A stretch of DNA of 64,000 nt from JAIBJN01 sp963784175 (GCA_963784175.1 CAWAQJ010000014.1:248001-312000); one strand, 5' to 3'; positions 39,980 to 52,758 are shown, counted from the stretch's first letter. Made by a program: numbers and translations. The notes: generated by a model not told the origin, from the sequence alone.

Positions 39980-41538
39980 GCGACCACCAGGCCCGCTCCG
40001 CCCCGGCGCGGGTCTCCGGCCGCCTCGAGGCCGCCGTTCCGGCCGACAACAGCTGCGGCGCCTCCGAAGTAGAGGTTGCCCGCCGCCCAGCGCGTGACGT
40101 CGTAGCCCTGCTCCTCCAGGAGGTCGGCGGCCGCCGGGTCGGTGCCGCCCTCGAGCTGGAGGACGTCCTGCTCGAGGTGAACGCGCGGAGCCTCGATCGC
40201 CTCCCCGGCGCTGAGACCGTGGTCGACCACGTTGACGACGATCTGGAGGATGGCGGCGCGCAGGCGGATGGAGCCGGCGCTCCCCACGACCAGCCGCGGC
40301 CGGCCGCCCTCCAGCACGACGGAGGGCGCCATCATGCTCGTCAGCCGCTCGCCGGGCCGGGCGGACCTGCCGGGCGGGTTGAGATCGGGCTCGCCGAGCA
40401 TGTTGTTCAGCTGGATACCGGTGCCGGGGACGAAGAAGCCCGACCCACAGCCGGTCGAGGCCGAGAGGGACGCCGCGTTCCCGTCGGCGTCCACGACGCT
40501 GATGTGCGTCGTCGAGGGGACGCCGCTCGATTCGTGCGCCGGGACGCGCGCGCGGCTGCGCGCGGCCTGCGCCGCCTCGGCGACCCGTTCGTCGGCGAGG
40601 ATCCGACGGGCCGCCCCGCCGCGGTAGAGGTCGGCGACGAAGGTGCCGCCGCGGATCCGGGCCGCCTCGCGCATGGCCTCGGTGAGCGCGGCGATCGCAT
40701 CGGCGCTCCCGCGCTCGGGCATCGGCCCGAGCCGGTCGAGGATCCTGAGCGCGAACGCGATCAGGAGCCCGCCCGAGGACGGCGGTGGATTCGAGACGAA
40801 CTCTGTGCCCCGGTACGCGGCCCGCACGGGCCGCCGTTGGATCACCCGGTAGTCGGCGAGGTCCGACTCGGTCACGCGGCCGCCGCGCTCGCCGACGGCG
40901 GCCGCCACACGCCGCGCCAATTCCCCGCGGTAGAAGATGTCGGCGCCCTCGGCGGCCAGCCATTCGAGCGTGCCGGCAAGCTCGTCCATCACAACCGGCT
41001 CGCCTTCCCGGAGCGGGCAGTCGCGGCCGTAGACGCGGCGCCCATCCTCCTCGTGGCGGAGGATCGAGTCGAGGATGTCGTGGAGGAACGCTTGCCCGGC
41101 GTTCAAGGGAACGCCGCTGCGGGCGATCTCGACCGCGGGGCCGACCAGCTCGGCCCACGGCAGGCGGCCGAAGCGCCTGTGGGCGGCGGCGAGGCCCGCC
41201 GGCGCTCCGGGGACGGCGACGGCGGCCGGGCCGATGAGGAAGACCTGCTTCGTGCGCTCGTCGAAGGGGACGTCCACGGCCACCATCGCCGACCCCTCTC
41301 CGGGCGGGACATCCGCGCCGGGCACGGCTGCGAAGAAGTCCAGGAGCCTGTCGCTCCCGTCACGCGCGGAGTGGACGAGCATGAAGCCGCCGCCGCCCGG
41401 GCCCGTGAGCGGGCTCTCGGCGACCCAGGAGACGAACGCCGACGCGATGCAGGCGTCGACCGCGTTTCCTCCCTCGGCGAGGATCCTCGCGCCCGCCTGG
41501 GCCGTCAGCGGGTGGCCTGCGGCCACGGCGCCCTTCAT
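39976..41538 (-). CDS. Gamma-glutamyltransferase family protein
   Basis: 520-residue Ntn-hydrolase that should self-cleave at T343 (TTHISVVDADGN) to give large and small subunits. Other landmarks are GGNAVDACIASAFV, GPGGGGFMLVHS, NPPPSSGGLLI, STGCGSGFFVPGTGIQLNNML (in part), and MMAPSVVL, VGSAGSIRL. No signal peptide is evident, so it may act in the cytosol on glutathione-like or gamma-glutamyl substrates, or as an acylase. ATG 41538 has TACGCT 6 nt upstream. Confidence 0.9.
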   Translation of the reverse strand: MKGAVAAGHPLTAQAGARILAEGGNAVDACIASAFVSWVAESPLTGPGGGGFMLVHSARDGSDRLLDFFAAVPGADVPPGEGSAMVAVDVPFDERTKQVFLIGPAAVAVPGAPAGLAAAHRRFGRLPWAELVGPAVEIARSGVPLNAGQAFLHDILDSILRHEEDGRRVYGRDCPLREGEPVVMDELAGTLEWLAAEGADIFYRGELARRVAAAVGERGGRVTESDLADYRVIQRRPVRAAYRGTEFVSNPPPSSGGLLIAFALRILDRLGPMPERGSADAIAALTEAMREAARIRGGTFVADLYRGGAARRILADERVAEAAQAARSRARVPAHESSGVPSTTHISVVDADGNAASLSASTGCGSGFFVPGTGIQLNNMLGEPDLNPPGRSARPGERLTSMMAPSVVLEGGRPRLVVGSAGSIRLRAAILQIVVNVVDHGLSAGEAIEAPRVHLEQDVLQLEGGTDPAAADLLEEQGYDVTRWAAGNLYFGGAAAVVGRNGGLEAAGDPRRGGAGLVVA

Positions 41539-41544
41539 GGGCAG

Positions 41545-41550
41545 AGCGTA
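41545..41550 (-). promoter_or_regulatory. -10 hexamer for the ggt-like operon
   Basis: TACGCT on the minus strand, 6 nt before ATG 41538; the hexamer is the same as in the trp promoter. Confidence 0.45.
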
Positions 41551-41568
41551 GCGCCGACCGATGGCCGT

Positions 41569-43038
41569 CTAGAGATCGCTGAGGAAGCTCGGAGGCTCGA
41601 GCGGGTCGGGGTCCGCCGTGCGCAGGACGGCGCGCTCGGCGGGCTTGCCGATTCCCGTCGCGATGACGGTGACCCACACCTGGCCCGCGAGGCGCTCGTC
41701 GATGGTCGCGCCGAAGATGATGTTCGTCTCCTCGGTCGCTCCCCTGCGGATGACCTCGGCTGCCTCGTTGACCTCGAGCAGCGTCAGGTCCTCGCCGCCG
41801 GCGATCGAGAGCAGGATGCCCTTCGCGCCGACGAGCTCCGTGTCGATGAGCGGCGAGCGCAGCGCGCGCTCGGCGGCCTCGTGCGCCCGGTTGTCGCCGG
41901 TGGCGAAGCCGATCCCCATCAGCGCGGTGCCCGCGTTCGACATGACCGTGCGGACGTCCGCGAAGTCCAGGTTGATCAGCCCCGGCATCGTGATCAGGTC
42001 GCAGATCCCCTGGACGCCCTGGCGAAGGACGTCGTCGGCGATGCGGAACGCGTCCAGCATCGAGGTCGAGCGGTCGAGCACCTCGAGCAGTCGGTCGTTC
42101 GGGATCATGATCACGGTGTCGCAGACCTCGCGGAGAGTTTCTGCTCCGGCCTGGGCCTGCGAACGGCGGCGCGTGCCCTCGAAACGGAAGGGCATCGTGA
42201 CGATGCCGACCGTGAGCGCGCCGACGTCCCTCGCGAGCTGGGCGACGACGGGCGCGGCGCCCGAGCCGGTCCCGCCTCCCTCGCCTGCGGTCACGAAGAC
42301 CATGTCCGAGCCGCGCAGCACGTGCTTGATCTGGTCTTCCGCTTCCTCGGCAGCGCGGCGGCCGACGTCCGGGTCCGCGCCCGAGCCGAGGCCCTGGGTG
42401 AGATCGCGGCCGATGTGGAGCTTGATCGGCGCCTCGCACTGCTTCAGCTGCTGAATGTCCGTGTTGACGGCGATGAACTCGACCTGCGAGATGCCTGCCT
42501 CGATCATCCGGTTGACCGCGTTCAGGCCGGCTCCGCCGACACCAACGACGCGGATGACCGCAAGGTAGGCGGCGGAGTCGGGCCGCGGCGTCGTGCGCAT
42601 GCGCGGCGCGGGCTCGACGAGGCGGCGCATGGCCTGCCGGCGCTCGACCTCGGGATCTGCGTACGGACGCTCGGGCTCGTCCGTGCGCTCCGGCGGCGCT
42701 ACCGGGGCCGGAGACGGCGGAGCGGCCGTGCCGGCCTCGACGGGCGCAGAGCGCTCGGGCGGAGGCGGATCGGCGAACGTGGGCTCCTCGGACGGAGGCT
42801 CAGGCTCGCGAGAGGGCTCGGGAGGCGCCGGGCGCTCGGCCGCCGGCGGCGGCTCGGGCGCAGGCTCCGGGACGGCGGCGGCCGACTCGACGGTCGCCAT
42901 CTCCTCGGGGCGCGGCTTCTGCTCGCCCGGGTTCTGGCCGGGCTCGCCCTCCTTCTCGGACTGGCGCTGCGCTGCCTCGGTCGCCTTGAAGAGCTCGGCG
43001 AGCGGGCCCTCACGCATGCTGGCGCGGCGTCGCGCCAT
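41569..43038 (-). CDS. ftsZ: Cell division protein FtsZ with a long N-terminal extension
   Basis: 489 residues. The GTPase core starts near 160 (VIRVVGVGGAGLNAVNRMI) and is canonical: GGGTGSG at 254-260, MPFRFEGTRRR, the T7 synergy loop NLDFADVRTVM and a normal C-terminal subdomain to IATGI. Two things are unusual. About 155 residues rich in Pro, Glu and Ala precede the core, starting with a possible helix (GPLAELFKATEAAQ). Also, the usual disordered C-terminal linker is cut to under 20 residues before a CTP-like EPPSFLSDL. The disordered arm thus seems moved to the N-terminus. ATG 43038 overlaps the parA end by 29 bp. Confidence 0.93.
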   Translation of the reverse strand: MARRRASMREGPLAELFKATEAAQRQSEKEGEPGQNPGEQKPRPEEMATVESAAAVPEPAPEPPPAAERPAPPEPSREPEPPSEEPTFADPPPPERSAPVEAGTAAPPSPAPVAPPERTDEPERPYADPEVERRQAMRRLVEPAPRMRTTPRPDSAAYLAVIRVVGVGGAGLNAVNRMIEAGISQVEFIAVNTDIQQLKQCEAPIKLHIGRDLTQGLGSGADPDVGRRAAEEAEDQIKHVLRGSDMVFVTAGEGGGTGSGAAPVVAQLARDVGALTVGIVTMPFRFEGTRRRSQAQAGAETLREVCDTVIMIPNDRLLEVLDRSTSMLDAFRIADDVLRQGVQGICDLITMPGLINLDFADVRTVMSNAGTALMGIGFATGDNRAHEAAERALRSPLIDTELVGAKGILLSIAGGEDLTLLEVNEAAEVIRRGATEETNIIFGATIDERLAGQVWVTVIATGIGKPAERAVLRTADPDPLEPPSFLSDL

Positions 43039-43843
43039 CGAGCACCTCCTTTGCGAGGTCGCGGTAGGCCTGGGCGGCCGATCCGGACGGGTCGTACTTG
43101 AGCACGGAGCTGCCCTGCACGGGCGCTTCCGCGTAACGCACGGTCTTGCGGATCCGCGTGTCGAAGACGAGCTCGCCGAAATTCTCCTTCAGCATCTCGA
43201 CGGCTTCCTTCGAGTGCAGCGTGCGGCCGTCGTACATGGTCGGCAGGATCCCGCGGATCTCGACCGTCGGGTTGAGGTTCTCGCGGATCATCGTCAGCGT
43301 GTTCTCGAGCTGGACGAGGCCGCGCAGCGAGAGGTACTCGCATTGCACCGGGACGATGACGCTGTCCGAGGCGGTGAGCGCGTTGATCGTCAGGAGCCCG
43401 AGCGACGGAGGGGTATCGATGAGGATGTAGTCGTAGCGGCTACGGGCGGGCAGCAGGCCCTTCTGGAGGGCGCGCTCGCGCCCGATCATGCTCGAGAGAG
43501 CAAGCTCGGCGCCGGCGAGGTCGATCGACGAGACCGCGAGGTCGATCTCCGTACGGTGGATGACCTCGTCGATGGGCAGGCTGTGGACGAGGACGTCGAA
43601 CATCGAGCGCTCGACGGAGTCGGGGTCCATCCCCTGGCTCATCGTCAGGTTGCCCTGCGGGTCGAGGTCGACCGCGAGCACGTTGAACCCCTGCTCCTTG
43701 AAGGCGACGGCGAGGTTGAGCGTCGTCGTCGTCTTCGCCACGCCGCCCTTCTGGTTGGCGAGCGCGATGACCTGACCCAGCTTGACTCCCTGTGAGGTAG
43801 GCGTCTGCTTGCGCGGACGCGTGAGGATTCCGGAAAGGCCCAT
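43010..43843 (-). CDS. parA: ParA/Soj-family ATPase
   Basis: 277-residue deviant-Walker ATPase for chromosome or protein-complex positioning. Visible: QVIALANQKGGVAKTTTTLN (Walker A, signature K32 and K37; Ala replaces the usual Gly), AVDLDPQGNLT, ILIDTPPSLGLLTINAL and VPVQCEYLSLRGL. ATG 43843 has AGGAG 8 nt upstream. No parB follows; instead ftsZ overlaps its 3' end, so ParA may set the position of the division ring, as MipZ does (hypothesis). A short GTTTC sequence upstream is not a full parS. Confidence 0.92.
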   Translation of the reverse strand: MGLSGILTRPRKQTPTSQGVKLGQVIALANQKGGVAKTTTTLNLAVAFKEQGFNVLAVDLDPQGNLTMSQGMDPDSVERSMFDVLVHSLPIDEVIHRTEIDLAVSSIDLAGAELALSSMIGRERALQKGLLPARSRYDYILIDTPPSLGLLTINALTASDSVIVPVQCEYLSLRGLVQLENTLTMIRENLNPTVEIRGILPTMYDGRTLHSKEAVEMLKENFGELVFDTRIRKTVRYAEAPVQGSSVLKYDPSGSAAQAYRDLAKEVLDGATPRQHA

Positions 43844-43971
43844 TGAGGGCTCCTGTTTCGTGGCAGGGTAGCACAATCCTTCCCCGGTTCCCGTGCCGCA
43901 ATCCGGCTTGGCAAGCGGGCCTGCGGGCTTTTTGCCCTCCGAGGGGAGCCCCGATCTCGCGAGGTCGCCGG

Positions 43972-44910
43972 CTAGCGGAGGAGCGCGAGCAGCGAGAGCA
44001 TCTCGAAGCACGCATTCGCGGCGACGAACGCGGTCACGCCGGCAGGGTCGAACGGCGGCGACACTTCGACGCAGTCGAAGCCTCGGAAGTCGAGCCCTGC
44101 GAGCGACCTGACGTACGTGAGCGCGTCGCGGCTCGAAGGCCCTCCGACCTCGGGTGTCCCCGTCCCCGGCGCGAAGGCCGGGTCGACGAAGTCGATGTCG
44201 AACGAGAGGAAGCACGGCCCCGCGCCGACGCGATTCCGCACCCGTTCGGAGAAGGCGCCGGGGCCGAGAGCCGCAAGCTCCTCGTAGGTGAGCGCGTCGA
44301 TCCCGAACTCTGCCGGCAGCCCGGCCTCCGACGAGTGGTTCAGCGACCCGCGCAGGCCGGCCTGGATCGACCGCGAGGTGTCGACCAGGCCCTCCTCCAC
44401 CGCACGGCGGACGACGCTCCCGTGGAAGAGCTTCTGCCCGAAGTACTCGTCCCACAGGTCGTGGTGGGAGTCGAACTGGACCAGCGCCAAGGGACCGTGC
44501 ACGGACGCGAGCGCCCTGAGCTCCGCGAGCAGGACCGTGTGATCGCCTCCCAGGCACAGCGTCGTCACCCCGGCGCGCGCAACCTCCTCGAGCGCTGCGG
44601 CGGACCGCTCGAGAGAGTCCACGGTCGAGCCCGGCACGGTGGGCACGTCGCCGTAATCGACGAGCGAGAGCTTGTCGACGACGTCCACGGCCAAGAGTGG
44701 GTTGTAGTTGCGCAGCATCACCGAGGCACTGCGGATGCCTTCGGGCCCGAAGCGGGCGCCGCTCCGGTAGACGACCGCACCGTCAGTGGGGATCCCCACG
44801 ATCGCGACGTCGACGCCCTCGAGGTCGCGCACGTGCGGGAGCCGCATAAACGTCCGCGGGCCGGAGAAGCGCGGCGTTTCGAACGAATCGGGCGGCCCGT
44901 AGCGGGGCAT
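43972..44910 (-). CDS. Agmatinase / arginase-family ureohydrolase
   Basis: 312 residues with the binuclear manganese site: GGDHT (121-125), FDSHHDLWDEYFG (D147, H149, D151; Ser replaces the common Ala) and SFDIDFVDPAFAPGTGTPE. VVYRSGARFGPEGIR is typical of agmatinases. Substrate could be agmatine, guanidinobutyrate or similar. ATG 44910 follows a consensus TATAAT by 9 nt. Confidence 0.92.
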   Translation of the reverse strand: MPRYGPPDSFETPRFSGPRTFMRLPHVRDLEGVDVAIVGIPTDGAVVYRSGARFGPEGIRSASVMLRNYNPLLAVDVVDKLSLVDYGDVPTVPGSTVDSLERSAAALEEVARAGVTTLCLGGDHTVLLAELRALASVHGPLALVQFDSHHDLWDEYFGQKLFHGSVVRRAVEEGLVDTSRSIQAGLRGSLNHSSEAGLPAEFGIDALTYEELAALGPGAFSERVRNRVGAGPCFLSFDIDFVDPAFAPGTGTPEVGGPSSRDALTYVRSLAGLDFRGFDCVEVSPPFDPAGVTAFVAANACFEMLSLLALLR

Positions 44911-44919
44911 GGGGGCGCG

Positions 44920-44925
44920 ATTATA
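44920..44925 (-). promoter_or_regulatory. Consensus -10 for leaderless agmatinase-family mRNA
   Basis: TATAAT on the minus strand ends 9 nt before ATG 44910; it overlaps the stop codon of the upstream ORF. No clear -35 is seen. Confidence 0.55.
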
Positions 44926-45193
44926 GGGCGGCTCTGCCGGCTGCCTCGGGCACCACCTCCCCCTCACCGATCGTCGCACGGCACCCTCGCAAGGCCGCCT
45001 CCGCCGCTGCAGTCGGCCCCCGGCCGCCCTCCCCGTCGGCGGCCGCCACCTCCCCGTGCTCGGCTGCGAGCCAGGCCTCGCCTTCGCGCAGAAGCAGCCT
45101 GACCTCGGCCAGAAGGTCGGCTGCGGGCACCTGTGCGCCCTGGAGCGTCTCGATCCTCTCGAGACGACGGATGACTCGACGTGCCTCGTCCAC
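44921..45193 (-). CDS. Small helical protein of unknown function
   Basis: About 90 residues from GTG 45193 (the frame extends upstream; the start is uncertain). Helical, charged pattern: VDEARRVIRRLERIETLQGAQ, DLLAEVRLLLREGEAWLAAEH, then AAAEAALRGC. No family recognised. It follows a small membrane-protein gene by 16 bp on the same strand and ends just before the agmatinase promoter. Confidence 0.45.
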   Translation of the reverse strand: MDEARRVIRRLERIETLQGAQVPAADLLAEVRLLLREGEAWLAAEHGEVAAADGEGGRGPTAAAEAALRGCRATIGEGEVVPEAAGRAAL

Positions 45194-45209
45194 GATCTCG
45201 AGGCTACGC

Positions 45210-45431
45210 CTACGAATCGCGCGGGTGTGTGTCCTCGTGTGCCGGTTCTTGCGCGAATGCGCCACGGCATTCGCGCCGGTAGACGATGAGAAGGGCAACG
45301 ACCCCCGTAAGCCCGATCGCCAGCGTGACCCAGCTGAACTGGAAGAGCGGCAGGAGGACGCCGAGCACCATCCCGAAGATGAGCAACCGACAGCGGCGCC
45401 GGCGCAGGAGGACGTCGCGCGACGGGATCAT
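45210..45431 (-). CDS. Small two-helix membrane protein
   Basis: 73 residues: a basic N-terminus (SRDVLLRRRRCR), two adjacent hydrophobic helices (LLIFGMVLGVLLPLF and WVTLAIGLTGVVALLIVY) and a polar C-terminus with HEDTHPRDS. ATG 45431 overlaps the preceding gene stop (ATGA), which supports real coding. Function unknown. Confidence 0.68.
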   Translation of the reverse strand: MIPSRDVLLRRRRCRLLIFGMVLGVLLPLFQFSWVTLAIGLTGVVALLIVYRRECRGAFAQEPAHEDTHPRDS

Positions 45432-46726
45432 CCGGCCGCGAGAACGCGCGAGGCGGTGCTGACCTGCGGACGGGGCCGCAGACCGAGGAGCGCCTCGTCG
45501 AGCGTCGCCACGAGCCGTTCGCGCGAGCCTTCCAGCAGCGTCTCCACGAGCGCACGCCTGACGGCGTCCTCCGCCCGCGCGCCCGGCCCGTCGCCGTCGA
45601 GGAGCGCGCGCAGCGAGATGAGCAGGTCCTCGCGCTCGCGGGCGGTCTCGCCAAGCAGGACAGCGGCGCGCATCGCGGCCGCCCACGGGCCCTCGTCGCA
45701 GCCGAGGAGCGTGTCGAGCGCCTCCCGGAGCTCGTCCGAGCGGTGCGCGCCCACGTGGAAGAGCGCGAGCTCCCAGCGATCGAGCGCTTCCAGCAGCTCG
45801 TCGGGAGCCTCTGCAAGTCGTGTCTGGAGGTCGACGACGAGCGGCGCGCGGAAGACGTCGAGGCGGGTCGCCTCACCCGGAGGGACCTGGGCCGCGGTCG
45901 CCGGCATCGGGCGCACGCCGTACGGTCGGTAGTCGAGTCGCTCGAAGACCACAGGGCCTGCCGCGATCGCGCCCGGGGTGGCCAGGCGCAGGGCGCTCAC
46001 GACGCGCCCGAACTCGCCCGGTGTGTCCGGAACGCGGCAGGCCTGCGAGTCGAGGTCAGCTTCCAGCTCGAGGACCAGGGTCCGGTCGACCTCGCGGCCC
46101 CAGTCGCGGGGAAGCAGCCGCCCCGCGTCGGGCCAGGACGCCGTCAGCTCGCCGACAGCCGCCGGGCGAACGCGCACGCCGCGCCCGAGCTCGGCGGTCC
46201 CGCCCGCGGTCAGCCCGACGAGGGGCGTGACGGCGGCGTAGGAGCGGCGGTCGCCGTACAGCGAGCGTTCGAGCTCGGCGTAGGCGCGCTCGAAGACGGT
46301 GTCGTCCCAGTCGAACCCGCCGAGCGTCTCGGCCGTGCGAACGAGCAGCGGTATGAGGATCGTGCGCCGGAGAGCCTCGTCCTCGCCGATCCGCTCGTCG
46401 GCGTGGGCGCTGGCGAAGATGCCGGCGGCGGGCTCGTCCTTGAGCGCCGACAGTGCCTCGCGCGCGTCCTCACGGAGGGCAAGCCGGCCGGCGCGCTGCT
46501 CGACGAACGAGCCGACGAGAGGCCGGTACTCGTAGAGGGTCGGCCGGTTCGGGCCGCCGTGCTCCTCGAGGGCGATCGGGATGTCCGCGCCGCCTTCGAG
46601 CTCCATCCCAAGGTCGAAGAAGGCGCCCAGGCAGAAGCCGCGCAGGGCGGTGAAGAGCTCGGGCGAGCGCGGAGGCCTGCCCGTGCCCCCGTCGAGGGGG
46701 TTGCGATCGGAAGCCCGGTCGGACAC
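45428..46726 (-). CDS. Conserved-looking cytoplasmic protein of unknown function
   Basis: 432 residues with no signal peptide or membrane helix. The N-terminal half has ALRGFCLGAFFDLGMELEGG, EYRPLVGSFVEQRA and GFDWDDTVFERAYAELERSLYG; the C-terminal half is helical, with LDRWELALFHVGAHRSDELREALDTLLG (in part). No catalytic signature is visible. It heads a unit with the 73-residue membrane protein (4-bp overlap) and follows the Nei gene by 9 bp, so it may be part of that operon. Confidence 0.6.
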   Translation of the reverse strand: MSDRASDRNPLDGGTGRPPRSPELFTALRGFCLGAFFDLGMELEGGADIPIALEEHGGPNRPTLYEYRPLVGSFVEQRAGRLALREDAREALSALKDEPAAGIFASAHADERIGEDEALRRTILIPLLVRTAETLGGFDWDDTVFERAYAELERSLYGDRRSYAAVTPLVGLTAGGTAELGRGVRVRPAAVGELTASWPDAGRLLPRDWGREVDRTLVLELEADLDSQACRVPDTPGEFGRVVSALRLATPGAIAAGPVVFERLDYRPYGVRPMPATAAQVPPGEATRLDVFRAPLVVDLQTRLAEAPDELLEALDRWELALFHVGAHRSDELREALDTLLGCDEGPWAAAMRAAVLLGETAREREDLLISLRALLDGDGPGARAEDAVRRALVETLLEGSRERLVATLDEALLGLRPRPQVSTASRVLAAG

Positions 46727-46735
46727 GCGGAACGG

Positions 46736-47488
46736 TTACGCCTTCGCGGGGCCCGTTCCTGCCTGGCAGCCGGGGCACCAGTACGCCATCCGGGCCTCGT
46801 CGCCCTGCGGATACGAGCGAATCTCGGCCCCGCAACGCCGGCAGGGCCGACCCGCGCGCCGGTAGACCCGGTGCTGCCGACGACCGGCCCGCATGAGGCG
46901 CGCGGCCTCGCCGACGATCCGGTCGAGGCCCTCGTCGTCGAGCTCGCCGACCGGGCGCCAAGGCGAGATCTCCGCCTCGAAGAGGATCTCTGCCTTCCAC
47001 ATGTTCCCGACCCCGGAGAGGATGCGCTGGTCGAGGAGCGCGTCCCCGATCTGCCGCGACGCGCCGGCGGCCCGGAGGCGCGCGACCATGGCGCCGAGGT
47101 CGGGCGGATCGGCGAGCACGTCGGGCCCGAGGCGCGCGACCGCCGGGGAGCGGCCGCGGGTCAGCTCGAGCACCGGCCCGTTCCAGAGCACAGCCTGGCG
47201 CTCGCGCCCGCGGAGGACGAGCCACGGCGTCCCGAAGGGCTCCGTCCCGGCGGCCTGCACGCGCCAGCGGCCGTGCATGCGCAGGTGGCTGCGCAAGAGC
47301 AGTCCGCCCTCGAAGCTGAGGAGCAGGTTCTTGCCGACGGCCTCCACCCGCTCGAGGCGCAGGCCGTCGAGCCGCTCCGAGAGGCGAAGCACGGCCGCGC
47401 GCGGATGGGGCGTCTCGACGGCGACGACCTCGCCTTCGAGGACTCGAAGGCGGTCCGCGGCGCGGTGGAGCGCGTCGCCCTCAGGCAT
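46736..47488 (-). CDS. Endonuclease VIII-like DNA glycosylase (Nei2 type)
   Basis: 250-residue Fpg/Nei family protein for oxidised-base repair. The processed N-terminus is MPEGD (Pro2 nucleophile, Glu3), the helix-two-turn-helix has DQRILSGVGNMWKAEILFEA (in part) and the end has a CRRCG ... CPGC zinc finger. PEGD points to Nei rather than Fpg. Lies 15 bp after the Lhr helicase gene on the same strand. An Lhr-Nei neighbourhood is also known in mycobacteria, supporting a shared repair role. Confidence 0.92.
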   Translation of the reverse strand: MPEGDALHRAADRLRVLEGEVVAVETPHPRAAVLRLSERLDGLRLERVEAVGKNLLLSFEGGLLLRSHLRMHGRWRVQAAGTEPFGTPWLVLRGRERQAVLWNGPVLELTRGRSPAVARLGPDVLADPPDLGAMVARLRAAGASRQIGDALLDQRILSGVGNMWKAEILFEAEISPWRPVGELDDEGLDRIVGEAARLMRAGRRQHRVYRRAGRPCRRCGAEIRSYPQGDEARMAYWCPGCQAGTGPAKA

Positions 47489-47503
47489 CGCCGGCGCCTG
47501 CGG

Positions 47504-51697
<4,194 letters not shown>

Positions 51698-51703
51698 GCT
51701 GCC

Positions 51704-51709
51704 AGCCTA
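51704..51709 (-). promoter_or_regulatory. -10 hexamer for lhr
   Basis: TAGGCT on the minus strand, 6 nt before GTG 51697. Confidence 0.45.
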
Positions 51710-51739
51710 CCGGCGGAGCGCCGGCGTGCCGCCCGCGGC

Positions 51740-52345
51740 CTAGGTCAGCAGGATACGCGGCACCCGAAGCCGGCCGGCGACGAGCAGTGCGGCCGGCGCG
51801 AGGGCCGCGGCGCGGAGTGCGAAGACCCCGGCGAGCTGCCAGCCCGAGGGGGAGCCGGCGAGTGCGGCGCGCTCGACTTCGTAGAGGGAAACCGACGCAG
51901 CGGCGAGCGCCAGAGCGACGAGCGCGCCGCCGACGAGCACCGCCGACCACCCGCGACCAGCAAGGGCGGCGAGTGCCAGCAGCAGCGCGACGAGAACCAA
52001 CCCCTCGGCCGCGCGAGACTGCCACGCCAGCGAGGACGGAATGGCGTCCTCCGGCCACGGCGCCGGCGGCAGCATGCCGTCCATCAGGCCCTGGACGCTG
52101 AAGAAGACGAGGGCCACGCCGCCCAGAGCGGCGACCGCCGCCAGCCGCGTGCGAACGCGCCACTGGCGGTTGAGCCTGGAGGCGACCTCCTCGACGGGGC
52201 CGAAGCGATCGATCGCCGCTCCCTCCCCGTCGCGGGCGGCGGCCTCCCGCAGGTGATCTTCGACCTCAGCGAGGATCCGGTGGCGCCGAAGAGGGCCGAC
52301 GCGGAGCTCCCGCGAGAGCGAAACGAGGTAGTCCCGCACCGTCAT
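51740..52345 (-). CDS. Membrane protein with an N-terminal HAAS/DUF1700-like domain
   Basis: 201 residues. The first 60 (VRDYLVSLSRELRVGPLRRH, ILAEVEDHLREAAARDGE, AIDRFGPVEEVASRLNRQ) match the small helical domain found in PadR-linked membrane proteins; then come about four hydrophobic helices (LAAVAALGGVALVFFS, GLVLVALLLALAALAG, AVLVGGALVALALAAA, FALRAAALAPAALLVA). ATG 52345 overlaps the padR-like stop by 4 bp. Pairs like this usually form a regulator plus its membrane target; the signal is unknown. Confidence 0.85.
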   Translation of the reverse strand: MTVRDYLVSLSRELRVGPLRRHRILAEVEDHLREAAARDGEGAAIDRFGPVEEVASRLNRQWRVRTRLAAVAALGGVALVFFSVQGLMDGMLPPAPWPEDAIPSSLAWQSRAAEGLVLVALLLALAALAGRGWSAVLVGGALVALALAAASVSLYEVERAALAGSPSGWQLAGVFALRAAALAPAALLVAGRLRVPRILLT

Positions 52346-52659
52346 CGGGTCTCACCCACGACCGCCGCGACGGCGCCCGAGAACGCAACCCAGTCGCTCC
52401 GCCCGCGATGCAGCCTTCCGCGCCCTCCGCGCGTGAGGCGGTAGACGCGCCTCCGCCGCCCGCCACCGGTCTCCCAGCCGCTCGCCAGGAAGCCCGCGGC
52501 CTCGAGCCGGTGGAGCGCCGGGTAGACCGTTCCTTCAGGAAGGTCGAACGTGCCCGTACTCCGTCGCCGCAGCTCCTCGATGACCGCGTAGCCGTGCGCC
52601 GGGCCGTCTGCGAGAACCGCGAGCACAAGGACGTCAAGATGGCCGTGCAGTTCGCTCAT
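52342..52659 (-). CDS. PadR-family transcriptional regulator
   Basis: 105-residue winged-helix repressor: LDVLVLAVLADGPAHGYAVIEELRRR (in part), GTFDLPEGTVYPALHRLEAAG and GRRRRVYRLTRGGRGR are the PadR core; the C-terminal dimerisation helix is short, as in subfamily 2. It forms an operon with the HAAS-type membrane protein. An AT-rich promoter with a TTAGA/TCTAA dyad lies upstream and is the likely autoregulatory operator. Confidence 0.92.
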   Translation of the reverse strand: MSELHGHLDVLVLAVLADGPAHGYAVIEELRRRSTGTFDLPEGTVYPALHRLEAAGFLASGWETGGGRRRRVYRLTRGGRGRLHRGRSDWVAFSGAVAAVVGETR

Positions 52660-52666
52660 CGACTAC

Positions 52667-52701
52667 TTAGAGAGTCTATACCTAGCCTATCTAAATAGCA
52701 A
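52667..52701 (-). promoter_or_regulatory. padR promoter and candidate operator
   Basis: On the minus strand, -35 TTGCTA (52696-52701) and -10 TAGACT (52673-52678) are 17 nt apart. An inverted pair TTAGA (52667-52671) / TCTAA (52690-52694) spans the core promoter and could bind the PadR dimer. The -10 lies 13 nt before ATG 52659. This is the most AT-rich stretch of the window. Confidence 0.6.
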
Positions 52702-52758
52702 CCATTGTCCCTGCGCACGGACAGGAGTACGCTTGCTCCCAGACTCTGGGAGGTGGAG

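Noticed and set aside
40177..43101. A 974-codon open frame on the plus strand
   Set aside because: Antisense to ggt and ftsZ; only low-complexity Arg/Asp/Gly composition, no motif.
43844..43900. Possible parS or origin signal upstream of parA
   Set aside because: Only a partial TGTTTC half-site is seen; no palindrome, parB gene or cluster of DnaA boxes.
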